Part shown: one piece after another, positions 43,301-54,673 of the stretch | Layout: the number at the start of each line of letters is the position of its first letter | Numbering within the stretch: the stretch's first letter is position 1 | From: Crotalaria pallida | Lineage: Eukaryota; Streptophyta; Magnoliopsida; Fabales; Fabaceae | Assembly: GCA_037953625.1 (NCBI GenBank) | Contig: CM075653.1 | Span: 104,077,639 to 104,141,638, forward strand | DNA: 64,000 bases | Direction: 5' to 3' | Translations under genes and position numbers: made by a program | Notes under the pieces: model-generated | Databases searched by the model: none | What the model saw: only the letters and a program-made list of their open reading frames with translations | What the model was told of the DNA's origin: nothing

Positions 43301-46038
43301 TTGGCATGCTTGGTCAGTCTTGGGCAGCCAAAAAACCATATTTCAAGGCCAAAAGCATCCAACATAAGTAAAGTACTCTTACACAGCTTTTTGACCATGA
43401 CCTTGTGGTCCCTTTATCTTGCACGCCTATGACCAGCCTTGGGAGGGGTTCTACATTCAGATTTCATCCTTTATTAATTACACTTGAGATCCATATTCAT
43501 TCATTTACTCATTTCACTTCCAAGAGAACCTGAAAGAGCAAAATTCTTCTTCTCTTTTCTTGCCAAAACCGTGAGCATCAATATGGCTTTTAGGTCCAGA
43601 TTTTTGTTCTTCTTCTATTAATTTTCCTCTCATTCAATCTATCATCCAACCCTTCTAAGTTTCCAACCATTAAAAGCCCAAAAATATTTCCCATCTCACC
43701 ATTAAAACCTAATCATTCAAGGAGTTAAAAAACAATCTTGTTCTAATTCTTAAAAAAGGCCTAAAGACTTAACCTTTATCATTAAAGTTGCATTTTCATT
43801 TTAGGATCTCTCATCTTCATCTAATCTCAACGGATTTTCTAAACCAAAAAAATTGAGAAATCTTAACTCATTTTATACTTCCAAGTATATGAATTTCGTG
43901 CTTGTGCTAGAAAAGCAAAAGAGGTTTTGAAATTTTATTAAAAACTTTTTCGTTTTATTTATGAATTGAAAGATTCCAAAGCCAAAAATTTTGTAGAAAA
44001 TTATTTTATCAATCTAGATATTATCTATATGAAATTTGGAGAAGGATTTCGAAATTTCGAAATTTCTTTATTTATTTCCATTTCTTGAGATTTAACTAGT
44101 ATTTTTACCATTTTCAGGTTTTGTCTTCTTGAAAAATAATTAGAAGAATTATGAATTATTAATTCATATTTTTATTTTCATATACCTACTGTATAAAAGT
44201 GATTAAAATTTTATAAGGAGTTATTTTACACCTACTTATCATATTTTACTCATTTATCATACATTAAGTATCCTAGATGTCCCAAAATCCTACCTAAAAT
44301 GGTCTATACTTAGAATAAAATAAACACCTACTACCTCCACCTATTGGCACGCCTAGCTCTACTCATGAGCTGCCAAGATTACTTTATTGGCATGCTTGGT
44401 CAGTCTTGGGCAGCCAAAAAACCATATTTCAAGGCCAAAAGCATCCAACATAAGTAAAGTACTCTTACACAGCTTTTTGACCATGACCTTGTGGTCCCTT
44501 TATCTTGCACGCCTATGACCAGCCTTGGGAGGGGTTCTACATTCAGATTTCATCCTTTATTAATTACACTTGAGATCCATATTCATTCATTTACTCATTT
44601 CACTTCCAAGAGAACCTGAAAGAGCAAAATTCTTCTTCTCTTTTCTTGCCAAAACCGTGAGCATCAATATGGCTTTTAGGTCCAGATTTTTGTTCTTCTT
44701 CTATTAATTTTCCTCTCATTCAATCTATCATCCAACCCTTCTAAGTTTCCAACCATTAAAAGCCCAAAAATATTTCCCATCTCACCATTAAAACCTAATC
44801 ATTCAAGGAGTTAAAAAACAATCTTGTTCTAATTCTTAAAAAAGGCCTAAAGACTTAACCTTTATCATTAAAGTTGCATTTTCATTTTAGGATCTCTCAT
44901 CTTCATCTAATCTCAACGGATTTTCTAAACCAAGAAAATTGAGAAATTTTGAGTCATTTTATACTTCCAAGTATATGAATTTCGTGCTTGTGCTAGAAAA
45001 GCAAAAGAGGGTTTTAAATTATATTAAAAACTTTTTCGTTTTATTTATGAATGGAAAGATTCCAAAGCCAAAAATTTTGTAGAAAATTATTTTATCAATC
45101 TAGACATAATCTATATGAAATTTGGAGAAGGATTTCGAAATTTCGAAATTTCTTTATTTATTTCCATTTCTTGAGATTTAACTAGTATTTTTACCATTTT
45201 CAGGTTTTGTCTTCTTGAAAAATAATTAGAAGAATTATGAATTATTAATTCATATTTTTATTTTCATATACCTACTGTATAAAAGTGATTAAAATTTTAT
45301 GAGGATTTATTTTACACCTACTTATCATACTTTACTCATTCATCATACATTAAGTATCCTAGAAGTCCCAAAATCCTACCTAAAATGGTCTATACTTAGA
45401 ATAAAATAATCCCCTACTACCTCCACCTATTGGCACACCTAGCTCTACTCATGAGCTGCCAAGATTACTTTATTGGCGTGCTTGGTCAGTCTTGGGCAGC
45501 CAAAAAACCATATTTTAAGGCCAAAAGCATCCAACATAAGTAAAGTTTTCTTACACAACTTTTTGACCATGACCTTGTGGTCCCTTTATCTTGCACGCCT
45601 ATGACCATCCTTGGAAGGGGTTCTGCATTCAGATTTCATCCTTTATTAATTACACTTCAGAGCGATATTCATTCATTTACACATTTCACTTCCAAGAGAA
45701 CCAAAAAGAGCAAAATTCTTCTTCTATTTTCTTGCCAAATCCGTGAGCATCAATATGGCTTTTAGGTCCAGTTTTTTGTTCTTCTTCTATTCATTTTCCT
45801 CTCATTCAATCTATCATCCAACCCTTCTAAGTTTCCAACCATTAAAAGACCAAAAATATTTCCCATTCTCACCATTATAACCGAATCATTCAAGGAGTTA
45901 GAACATAATCTTGTTCTAATTCTTAAAAAGGCCTAAACACTTAACCTTCATCATTCAAGGATCATTTTCATTTTAGGATCTCTCATCTTCATCTAATCTC
46001 AAAGGATTTTCTAAACCAAAAAAATTGAGAAATCTTAA
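40301..46038. repeat. 1.1-kb tandem repeat array, block 3 (about five units)
   Basis: The ctaaaccaag ruler gives unit starts at 40500, 41627, 42753, 43839, 44925 and 46011, i.e. lengths of 1127, 1126, 1086, 1086 and 1086 bp. The first two carry the ~39-bp extra segment; the last three do not. Units 42753-43838 and 43839-44924 are almost identical and share private variants (for example aaagcccaaaaatatttccc). Element B interrupts the array at 46038. Confidence 0.95.
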
Positions 46039-46616
46039 TGTGGTGGACTCGGACTAGCCGAGGTCCTTAGACTACCTCGCCAAAGTCCTAAGGACCCTTC
46101 AGGAAGCCTTCTAAGCGCTTGGCCGAGCTCAATGCTCAACGGCCGAACAGACGCCAGATACGGGCTGATCTCACTCTCCAACTCAGGTCCGATGTCTAAG
46201 TCCGACACCCTCCCAAGTCCAACACCTTCCCAAGTCCGACACCTAGGACCTGATGACGTCTCCCTTCTTATCCACAAGGACAGCTCACCACCTTATCCAC
46301 AAGGACAGCTCACCACCTTATCTGCAAGGACAGCCTATCCACTCATAGCTCAGTACAAGCTGGCCCTACTTGGGCATAAAGCAAGCCCATTAGGGCAACC
46401 AGCTCCCCCTATAAGTAGCTCCGTACTACATGGGGCTCAGGTACGTCCTCTAACCCTAATTGCCGCTATCACACACCAGTGATTAGGGTTACTCCCCTGG
46501 CTCTTTTCCTTGGCCAGTTGAGGACTCCCACCAAACATCACATATCAACCCTAGACAGAGGCTCCTTCGTAGGTCTTCTCCTACCCTTGGAGATCCTCAC
46601 CGTCTAGGACATCACA
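46039..46616 (+). repeat. Element B 5' LTR (578 bp)
   Basis: Near-identical to 54674-55252. TATAAG at 46410-46415. Clearly related to the A LTR along its length. Confidence 0.95.
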
Positions 46617-46634
46617 TTGGCGCCGTCTGTGGGA
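46617..46634 (+). promoter_or_regulatory. Primer-binding site of element B
   Basis: TTGGCGCCGTCTGTGGGA directly after the LTR; one G shorter than in A. Confidence 0.85.
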
Positions 46635-46670
46635 AGAGATAAACTTCACCCCCACCCAGAAGATTCTACT

Positions 46671-47558
46671 ATGTCTGAAGCGCAGCCAGATCAGAAGAGG
46701 GGGAGGGAGCACCCAGGGAGAATCCCGTTAACTGGGGACCTGCAATCACATCTTGAGGTTAACAGGGCAGCTAGGCCCCCACCACCCCCACCTCCTCCTC
46801 CACCGTCACTATCGTCCCATCAGAGTTGGCCTGTGCTACATCCTGCCAAACCAGCCACTGTCCAAGCCTCAGCCCCCGACGGACCCCAACAACAACCAAG
46901 AAATTTTGTTGTACCAGATCTGGGTGAGACGCCGAAAAATTTCCGGGTGGAAACCATCTCTGGAGGTTTCGCCGGTGGCGGTGAGAAGAAGGTGGAAAGG
47001 AAAAAGTACGTTCAGCATGTATTAGCTGTCCGCCACAAGCTTATTTGTAAAAAACCATCTCAGAACATCCCCATCAGTTTTTCTGATGAGGATCTAGGAG
47101 ATATCATCCCGGATCACAATGATCCGATGGTAATCGCGGCGATGATCGGCAACTTCGAAATCGCCCGAGTTCTCGTCGACCAAGGGAGCTCGGCGGACAT
47201 TCTGTTTCTTCACACATTTCAAGCTTTGAAACTAAGGTCCGCCGACCTCGCATATTTTGAAGGGCACCTTACCAGCTTCACGGGCGGAGCGATACGCCCC
47301 CTTGGAGCCATCCTCCTCCCGGTAACCTTGGGCAAACTGCCTTCGGCCCGAACGGAGATTATCAAGTTTTTAGTGGTTGATTCTGAATCCCCATACAATG
47401 TGATACTGGGACGAACTTGCCTGCAAGCCTTCGGGGTAGTCGTCTCAACAGTTCACTTAGCAATGAAATTCGTCGGTTCGGATGACAACCTTGTCACCGT
47501 CAAAGCTGACCAGCTCAAAGCCCGACTCTGCTATAACGCGAGTTTACGGGAAAATTAG
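46671..47558 (+). CDS. Element B gag N-terminus fused to aspartic protease
   Basis: ATG at 46671; 295 residues. The first ~65 residues are the gag start (SEAQPDQKRGR, then a polyproline run). The sequence then jumps to the region just before protease (FRVETISGGFAGGGE), so capsid and the Cys/His motif are deleted in frame. Protease has the active-site loop ARVLVDQGSSADILF and the later NVILGRTCLQAF. The frame ends at TAG after LREN (47556-47558), with a second stop shortly after; A reads through this stretch with LREGKKKQKEF. The product could supply protease but no particle-forming Gag. Confidence 0.88.
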   Translation: MSEAQPDQKRGREHPGRIPLTGDLQSHLEVNRAARPPPPPPPPPPSLSSHQSWPVLHPAKPATVQASAPDGPQQQPRNFVVPDLGETPKNFRVETISGGFAGGGEKKVERKKYVQHVLAVRHKLICKKPSQNIPISFSDEDLGDIIPDHNDPMVIAAMIGNFEIARVLVDQGSSADILFLHTFQALKLRSADLAYFEGHLTSFTGGAIRPLGAILLPVTLGKLPSARTEIIKFLVVDSESPYNVILGRTCLQAFGVVVSTVHLAMKFVGSDDNLVTVKADQLKARLCYNASLREN

Positions 47559-47609
47559 AAAAAGCAAGAATAACTCTCGGGTCCGACATTAGCAAAAGGG
47601 AAGGTCCTT

Positions 47610-49241
47610 TTGGCCGAATTGGATGTCAGAGCTGAACAGGATGATCTCAGACCGTCTCCGCAAGGAGAATGGTGGGTAATTCCTATCGATCCTGCTGACC
47701 CCAGCAGAACGGTAAAAGTGGGTGCCGACCTCCCTAAGGAGATCCAGGATGAGATCATCGCACTGTTGCGAGCTAATTTGGATCTGTTTGCCTGGACCTC
47801 GGCCGACATGCCGGGGATCGACCCGAACTTTATCTGTCACAAGCTCAGTGTAGATCTGAAGGCAAGGCCAGTAGCGCAGAAGATGAGAAGGGTTGGGACC
47901 GAGAAAGCAAGAGTTATCCAGGAAAAGGTGTCCAAGTTGCTCGAAGCCGGGTTTATAAAAGAAGTCCCATATGCCGAATGGGTGGCAAACACGGTCCTGG
48001 TTAAAAAGGCAAACGACAGTTGGAGGATGTGTGTGGATTACACCGACCTCAACAAAGCCTGCCCCAAGGACCAATATCCGCTGCCGATTATCGACCAGCT
48101 CGTCGACAACTCGGCAGGCTACCAATTATTTTCATTCACTGATGCATATTCGGGATACAATCAGATCCCTATGTATCCCCCTGATCAAGACAAGACCACA
48201 TTCACGACCGGAAAGGCAACTTACTGTTACACTGTCATGCCTTTCGGCCTGAAGAATGCTGGTGCAACCTATCAGAGGATGATGAACAAATTTTTTGATG
48301 GGATTATTGGCTCCACCATGGAGGTCTATATCGACGACATGATTACAAAGAGCAAGAAAAGAGAGGACCATGTCCAAGATCTCACCATGGTTCTGGAGAG
48401 GGTAAGAGCACATAGGATGAGGTTGAATCCAGAGAAGTGTACCTTCGGAGTCCCTGCTGGTGCTTTCCTCGGGTTCATGCTCTCCGAGAGAGGAATCGAA
48501 GCAAACCCCGACAAATGCCGTGCTATACTAGAAATGAAGAGCCCTGCCGACCTCAGAGGGGTGCAACAATTAACTGGCAGGATGGCGGCATTGTCTAGAT
48601 TCCTTCCTCAAGCTGCTAAAAAGGCCTTACCCTGGTACCAACTTTTGAAAAAAGGTACAACTTTTAACTGGGATCAGGACTGTGAAGCCTCTTTCCTTGC
48701 GCTTAAGGAATATCTCTCTTCCCCTCCTGTTCTCTCCAGCCCTCGAGAGGGGGAGAACCTCTTTATTTATCTTTCTGTTGGGGATTCCGCCCTCAGCTCG
48801 GTTTTGGTTCGAGACGAGGGCCGAAGTGAGTTCCCCGTTTATTTCATAAGCCGAGCTCTCCAAGGTCCCGAGATCCGGTATTCCAAGATTGAGAAATTCG
48901 CATTCTGTCTCATCCTGGCTGCACGGCGGCTACGACAATATTTTCAAAGCCACCCTATTGTCGTAAGAACCGCCCAGCCCATTAAACGAGTTTTGCAAAA
49001 ACCCGACCTCGCAGGGAGAATGATGGCCTGGGCAATCGAGTTGTCCGAGTTCGACATCTCCTATGAACCGAGGAAGGCGATCAAGTCGCAAGTATTAGCA
49101 GATTTTGTGTCCGAGTTTACAGAGCCCCACCAAAGCTCTAGCTCGGATATTTGGGTAATATATGTTGATGGGTCGAGCAATCAAAAGGGTGCAGGAGCTG
49201 GTGTTATTTTAGAAAATGCGGAGGGGCTCAGCATCGAATAG
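47610..49241 (+). CDS. pol: Element B pol: reverse transcriptase and first RNase H
   Basis: 543 residues, open upstream to just after the stops near 47570; the listed ATG is not a true start because pol is made as a polyprotein. RT motifs appear in order: WRMCVDYTDLNKACP (~residue 136), FSFTDAYSGYNQI (~175), YCYTVMPFGLKNAGATYQ (~210) and the catalytic YIDD (240-243). The connection and Ty3-type RNase H follow (ENLFIYLS, SVLV, FPVYFISRALQ, YSKIEKFAFCLI). At ~residue 518 the archaeal-type RNase H begins (WVIYVDGSSNQKGAGAGV). The TAG at 49239-49241 cuts this domain; C-to-T change of a CAG codon would explain it (inference). The RT active-site residues are intact. Confidence 0.93.
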   Translation: MAELDVRAEQDDLRPSPQGEWWVIPIDPADPSRTVKVGADLPKEIQDEIIALLRANLDLFAWTSADMPGIDPNFICHKLSVDLKARPVAQKMRRVGTEKARVIQEKVSKLLEAGFIKEVPYAEWVANTVLVKKANDSWRMCVDYTDLNKACPKDQYPLPIIDQLVDNSAGYQLFSFTDAYSGYNQIPMYPPDQDKTTFTTGKATYCYTVMPFGLKNAGATYQRMMNKFFDGIIGSTMEVYIDDMITKSKKREDHVQDLTMVLERVRAHRMRLNPEKCTFGVPAGAFLGFMLSERGIEANPDKCRAILEMKSPADLRGVQQLTGRMAALSRFLPQAAKKALPWYQLLKKGTTFNWDQDCEASFLALKEYLSSPPVLSSPREGENLFIYLSVGDSALSSVLVRDEGRSEFPVYFISRALQGPEIRYSKIEKFAFCLILAARRLRQYFQSHPIVVRTAQPIKRVLQKPDLAGRMMAWAIELSEFDISYEPRKAIKSQVLADFVSEFTEPHQSSSSDIWVIYVDGSSNQKGAGAGVILENAEGLSIE

Positions 49242-50549
49242 TCCCTGAAATTCGAGTTTTTAACTTCGAATAATCAGGCCGAGTACGAGGCAGTCATTGT
49301 CGGCCTCCGTATGGCCAAAGAGCTCGGTGCAACCGAAGTCCAGGTCATGAGCGATTCCCAGTTGGTGGTTTCCAAAGTTGTTGGAGACTACCAAGCCAAA
49401 GAGCCCATCCTGCAGAAATACCTTGACAAAGTTAAATCCCTGGCTCTTGATTTTGCCAAATTTTCCATCACTCACATCCCCCGCACTTCAAACTCCCGAG
49501 CCGATGTGCTTTCCAAGTTGGCAAGCACAAAAAGCGGAGGGAACAATAAAAGCCTCATCCAAGAGCAAATCGCGACTCCAAGTGTAGTAATGGCCATTTC
49601 TGTATCGTCGAACTGGATGCATCCGATTAGGGCATACCTCGAACATGGAATACTCCCTGCCGATCAAAAGGAAGCAAAGAAACTTAAGAGAAAGGCAGCT
49701 GAGTATGTCGTTATGGATGGAGTCCTTTACAGAAGAGGAATGTCATCCCCACTCCTCCGATGTCTTACCTCCGAAGAAGCTCAAGAGACCTTGAACGAGG
49801 TCCATAGAGGAATGGGGAGCCACCATGTCGGAGGAAAATCCTTGGCAAGAAAGATACTAAGGGCCGGATATTTTTGGCCGACCTTAGTTATGGACTCCAT
49901 TGACCATGTTCGACGATGTCCTCAATGCCAATTCTTCAGCGATGTTTACCAGAAACCGTCCGAGGAGCTCCACTCTTTAGCCTCCCCCTGGCCTTTCAGT
50001 ATGTGGGGGATGGACATTGTGGGACAGTTCCCAACGGCCCCAGGCCAGCTAAAATTCATCGTGGTAGCAATAGACTACTTCACCAAATGGATCGAAGCTG
50101 AACCCCTAGCAAGCATCACTTCGGCAAGGATTCAGAAATTTTTTATGAAACAAGTCATCTCCCGTTTCGGCCTTCCTCTCACATTAATAACCGACAATGG
50201 TAGCCAATTTGCTGCTAATAATTTCCAGATATTAGCTGAGAGTCCCGGGATGTCTCATCGGTTTTCTTCGGTAGAACATCCCCAGACTAACGGCCAAGCT
50301 GAGGCCGCCAACCGAGCCATCGTTGACGGCCTCAAGAAGAGAATCACGCAGGCCAAAGGAGCATGGGCCGATCTTCTTCCCGAGGTCCTCTGGTCAATCA
50401 GAACCACGGTCCAGTCCTCAACCGGAGAAACCCCCTTCAGACTCACCTATGGTTGTGATGCGGTCATCCTCATCGAACGAAGAATTCATACCTTCCGAAT
50501 GAGGGATAGACCCGAGGAGGAAAACGGCAATTTGATCAAAAAAATTTGA
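49242..50549 (+). CDS. pol: Element B pol: second RNase H (rest) and integrase
   Basis: The frame continues after the TAG at 49239. RNase H residues: NNQAEYEA (Glu), MSDSQLVV (Asp) and SRADVLSKLA (Asp) complete the catalytic set begun by YVDG upstream. Integrase then starts with the zinc-binding module (H in EVHRGMGSH, then CPQC), followed by the catalytic core: WGMDIVG, LITDNGSQF, and the Glu in NGQAEAANRAI (D,D,E). The frame is lost at an A-run near 50537-50546 (KKI-stop), where a one-base indel shifts it. Integrase would insert the cDNA, giving the 5-bp TSD. Confidence 0.92.
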   Translation, partial: SLKFEFLTSNNQAEYEAVIVGLRMAKELGATEVQVMSDSQLVVSKVVGDYQAKEPILQKYLDKVKSLALDFAKFSITHIPRTSNSRADVLSKLASTKSGGNNKSLIQEQIATPSVVMAISVSSNWMHPIRAYLEHGILPADQKEAKKLKRKAAEYVVMDGVLYRRGMSSPLLRCLTSEEAQETLNEVHRGMGSHHVGGKSLARKILRAGYFWPTLVMDSIDHVRRCPQCQFFSDVYQKPSEELHSLASPWPFSMWGMDIVGQFPTAPGQLKFIVVAIDYFTKWIEAEPLASITSARIQKFFMKQVISRFGLPLTLITDNGSQFAANNFQILAESPGMSHRFSSVEHPQTNGQAEAANRAIVDGLKKRITQAKGAWADLLPEVLWSIRTTVQSSTGETPFRLTYGCDAVILIERRIHTFRMRDRPEEENGNLIKKI

Positions 50550-50848
50550 TACTGGCCGAAGAGATCCGGGACGCCGCATCTGCTCGGGAAAAGAAAGCAA
50601 AAGAAAGGCAAGCCAAACAGTATAACAAAACCGTACAACCCAGGTCTTTTGAGGTCGGTGATCTCGTTCTCAGGAGAGCCGACATCGGTCTTAAAAACCG
50701 AAGAGATGGGAAATTCGCTCAAAATTGGGAAGGCCCCTACAGAGTCATTTCAAAAACACACTCTGGTGCATACAGACTGGAAACTCTCGAAGGGGCCGAG
50801 CTCAAAAATTCTTGGAACGTTGCAAAACTGAGAACCTACTTCATCTAG
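50546..50848 (+). CDS. pol: Element B integrase C-terminal domain (frameshifted)
   Basis: About 100 residues in the next frame: AEEIRDAAS, then FEVGDLVLRR, and NWEGPYRVISKTHSGAYRLE with its G-P-Y-type module, ending NVAKLRTYFI. This is the usual end of Tat pol; there is no chromodomain. The stop at 50848 is followed by the non-coding conserved block. Confidence 0.88.
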   Translation: MILAEEIRDAASAREKKAKERQAKQYNKTVQPRSFEVGDLVLRRADIGLKNRRDGKFAQNWEGPYRVISKTHSGAYRLETLEGAELKNSWNVAKLRTYFI

Positions 50849-51590
50849 GTTTACCTCAGATGTTATCAGCCGCCCCGGATAAAAGTTCCTCATTTCTATT
50901 GATATTTTACACTTACTTCCCCTAATCATGCTCTTACTTTTCACTTTGGGACATACCCACCTTCTTAATTCACAAGCAATATACTCATGACTATAATTAA
51001 TGAAAAGTGCAAACTTGCTCATACTCAAGTGCAACAGTTTTATATACGTACGTACTAGCTTCTCATTTAGCACTAGCCACCTAAATGTTGCATGGCGCTA
51101 TGCACAGCCAACGTCTTCTAGATAATATCGGCTCATATGCACAGTGTACAAGGGACACCCGATAAAGAACAGACTGCTGTGAAATGTTTACTCATAGCTT
51201 CACTCAGCACTCTCTTTTACATCGGGGCGGAGGACACCCACCTCGGCTAAGGTGGGTAGATCCGAGTTCCCTACCGTATGCACTTATATACAGTACCTTT
51301 ATTCAGAGGAAAACTTATAAGATTACTGCACTTACTGAGTCGTCCGAGTTTAACATTAAATAAGTTTTAAATCCGATCAAAGCCAAATACAACAAGTTGG
51401 TAAGGGACTTGTATTCTCAAAGGTAATTTTACTTATTATGACATCGGACGCAGTATACAAATGCAACAAGTTAGAATAAAAACTTACATAGATATGACAG
51501 CATGCAACAAGTTAAAACTGGAAAGAACTTGCATAAGATTAAAATGTTGTACACAATAAAGTAGAATACAATCCAACATCGTCAAACATG
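50849..51590. other. Spacer of element B with conserved block (50990-51330)
   Basis: Non-coding. 50990-51330 is nearly the same as A 9560-9940, clearly better kept than the flanking spacer. 51340-51590 contains aacaagtt-type words also seen in A. Confidence 0.65.
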
Positions 51591-53771
51591 TTACAAAAAA
51601 CATGGACAAATCGCAAGCTGCCCAGCATAAGGGACTTGTGCTGCTTCATCCTCAACATCGGACAGGACAACCGAGTTTGGGTTGAACTCCTCATCCGGTC
51701 TCTCCACCAAAGGATTGGGAAGGTTCTCCTCAGGTTGGTCAAGGTCAACCTCAAGCCCATCCTTATCGTAGTCGACCATCTTTCCTTCCTCCACCCCGAA
51801 CCCAGCAGAGGCGCCGATGTACCGAATCCGGAGCCCTCGGTTCAGGTGAAGAATCTGCTCTATTGCACTGGTAAAAATTTTACTTGCCGCCCTCTCAAGA
51901 TTGAAATCCGATTCATGTGCGGCTACCTTGTGTTTAAGAGCCTGAGCGGCTCTTCTCTTCAGCAGTGTCCTCACCTTCTCCACTTCGGCCAGTCCTTCCT
52001 GCCGACCAGCCTCCTTTGCCTCCGCCGTCGCCTGAGCCAGGGCCTCCTCTTGATTTTTCCGAAGCTCCTCCATCTCTCGACGGTGCTTCTCTCCTATCTC
52101 AGCCAACTGTTGCTCGGCAGAACTTTTACTATTCCTCAGCTCCGCCACTTCGGCCGCCATATCAGATCAGGCCTTCTTCCCGGCTGGCGACACGCCTTCC
52201 GCAATGTCGTCCGAAACATCGGCCAACACATTGAAAATATTTGTTGACCTTTTCAAGTGGTAGGCCAACCCTTCGGCCATCTTTTTCCATTCGGCTCCCG
52301 ACATCTTCACCAGTGTCTCTTTGACTGAGGCCCTAGTAGTGGGAGTCGTCGGCCTGGGGGTACTGGCGGCATTGGCGTCCTCGGTACTTAGAGATGGAGA
52401 GTGAGGAGGAGGCGGGGTAGTGATCACCGCAGGCTGTGCGGAGTGCGGAAGAGCGGAATCGGCCGACGTTGTGTCGGCAGTTGCGGCCTCATTGGAAGTA
52501 CTTTCCGGCTTCTTTCTTTTGCGGCTCAGCGCAGCCTTCAATGCCCTAGACGACATTGCTGACCAATATTCCTCTGCGATCAAAAAGACGAAGAAAAATC
52601 AGTAAAAAAAAAATCAAAAATCAAAATCATTATTATTATTTTACAAGAGTATATGTGCGGGGTTAACTACCAATTTTGGCTAAAACGTCATTGTCAGAAC
52701 ACCTCATGAAAACTCCAATGTCAAGTTGGAATTTTCGGGCTTGATATTCATTTTGGAAATGGTGGACGGTGGCGGCCTCGTCGGCATCAAGAGTCGCGCC
52801 CGACCACCTTTGCGGCGTGCCGAGGTGGCGATCAAAGAACTCTGCGGTCCACTCCAAGGGGAACCTCGGACCCGTCTCGTCCCGGAACCAAGGTCGGCCA
52901 GTGCCTACGAACTTGTACTTGAAGAATCTGGGCTTAAAGTGCTTCCAAGATTCCGTAAACATTCCGAATAGCCCACAGCGAGCTCGGGCTTTGGCCGATA
53001 CCCAAAGTCATCCAGTAACCCCGTCTTTGTTACTGACGAACGGGTTGTACATCCACAGAAAGAGCCGAACTGTGCATACCAGCCCTTTGGCCCCGCAATA
53101 CTTTTGAAACGCCCTAAAAAATGACCAGGTGTTGGGATGAAGTTGTGAAGGGGCCAGTTTGAGCTCTCTCAAAACCCTCATCTCGAGGTCGGTAAACGGC
53201 AAGGTCACGCCGAGGTTGTGAATTAAGTCGGCATAAAAAAAGAAGGAGTTGTCATCAGTCTTGGTGCATATTCGATCATTCGCTGAACAAGGAAGAACCT
53301 CATACGAGATACCAGCGGCATCTCCCGAACAGGGTAGTATAGCTCTCTTCACGTTGGAGAGCTTATCCTCGAAATCTAAGCTGGATCGCACTCCCTTTGG
53401 CTCCACATCGACCCATTGATATTGGTCGGCATCGGTGGGCGCAGGGTACAGCTCAGGTCGGCTGACGCATTTCCTGGGCGGCATGGTACCTGTGGAAGAA
53501 CAGGGGAGCTCGATGTTAGTCCCACGGGTTATAGAATAACCCCCCAGAAAACCCCCCTCGAAGTTGTGCCGAGGGGCGAGCAACCCCCCCTCTCCCATAG
53601 GCACCCCCCACTCTCTCCTCTGCTCCCAATCCCGAGGATAGACTACCTCAACGGGATCGACCTCTAGGACCTGTTCCGCATTTTCCTCGTCGACCCCTAG
53701 AGAGGACCGTCCTCCCCCTCGTTACTGCTACAGGATAGGGAAAGACCATTCCCTAGCCTGTTTCCTACTCA
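51591..53771 (-). pseudogene. Antisense ORF of element B (broken), with one intron
   Basis: Relative of the aORF of A along its length. Minus-strand parts: 53604-53008 (acidic N-terminus and gypsy-type domain, FFFYADLIHNLGV, APSQLHPNTWSF), 52962-52671 (FKPRFFKYK), intron 52670-52574, 52573-52167 (EEYWSAMSSRALKAAL, Pro/Ser/Thr linker), 52160-51591 (coiled coil and tail LRIRYIGASAGFG). Two stops break it: TGA near 53008 where A has an Arg codon (GVTGRLW) and TGA near 52167 where A has Arg (KKARST). Both would be CGA to TGA changes. The N-terminal end is shortened compared with A (possible ATG at 53771). Confidence 0.85.
52574..52670 (-). other. Spliceosomal intron in the aORF of B
   Basis: Donor AAATTG|GTAGTTAAC, acceptor TTTGATCGCAG|AGGAATATTGG; 97 bp. 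It contains in-frame stops, unlike the 93-bp intron of A. Splicing joins ...AKI to EEYWSAMSSRALKAA in the same phase as in A. Confidence 0.88.
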
Positions 53772-54559
53772 TAATAAACCCAGTATATCCCTTTGACTTC
53801 TTGAAAAGTGAAAGCAAAAACCCTCCAACAAGTCCTAAAACGCTCCAAACCCAAAGACATTATGAGCCACCAATATCATTCCCCAAGAAAAACACAAAAC
53901 CCGACAGACAGAAAAAACCACCCCCATAGAAGCAGAACCTTTGGAATCATAAATCCTACCCAGACGAACCAGAAAAGTGAAGAAGAAAAGGCAAAAACAA
54001 AAGGAAAAGAGGAGTGAGAAAATACCTTGAGTATGCGACCGAAAAGGTTGAATGGGAAGGAGAGTAACTTGTGGTTAATTTTCTGCGGAGAAGGAAGGTA
54101 AGAGAAGCACAGTTCCAGAATGCAGTTTCGAAGGGAGGGAGGAGAATGGGACTGATGTGAGTAAATGAAAGAGCAGCCTGTTTAGTGGAGAAAAGGAGAG
54201 GAACGGTTTTTGGCAGAATAGGAGAAGGGGAACCACCTTCCCCCCATTTTTGAAATTTGGGCTTGGCCCAAAAGGCCCAACCCAACATGCAGCCATATCA
54301 ATGGGGACACGTGGCACACAGCAGCTGAAATAATGGACCTCGAGCAACGTCACAATAATGGTGACGCTTCGTAGGTCGCGATTTCTGACACGAGTCAGAT
54401 CCGGTAAAAGCAAACGTCACTTCGGTACTGGTGATTAGACAGCTGTCAAACCTGCTCCGTCATAATGAAAGGACGCCAGAGATAGCTGGATCCAGCTCTT
54501 GACAGAATTATCGTCCGAACTCCCTAGAACCTCGGAACAAGGCTCAGATGGCCTTGACC
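53772..54559. other. 5' side of the antisense ORF and 3' non-coding part of B
   Basis: No gene. It contains purine-rich (minus-strand pyrimidine-rich) stretches and, at 54290-54500, sequence shared with A 13420-13620, including gacacgtggc and ctcgagcaacg words. Probable promoter region of the antisense ORF (inference). Confidence 0.45.
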
Positions 54560-54673
54560 GAGCTGGGGGGCTTATGTGATGAACTCGGCCCTTATGAGGT
54601 GGATTTGGGAAAAGGACCTAAACCAGAACCTCGGGACAAGGCTTAGATGGCCTTGACCGAGCTGGGGGGCTTA
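54560..54673 (+). promoter_or_regulatory. Duplicated polypurine tract of element B
   Basis: GAGCTGGGGGGCTTA at 54560-54574 and 54659-54673. The first is followed by TGTGATGAACTCGG, a false LTR start, 99 bp before the real LTR, the same distance as in A. Confidence 0.85.
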
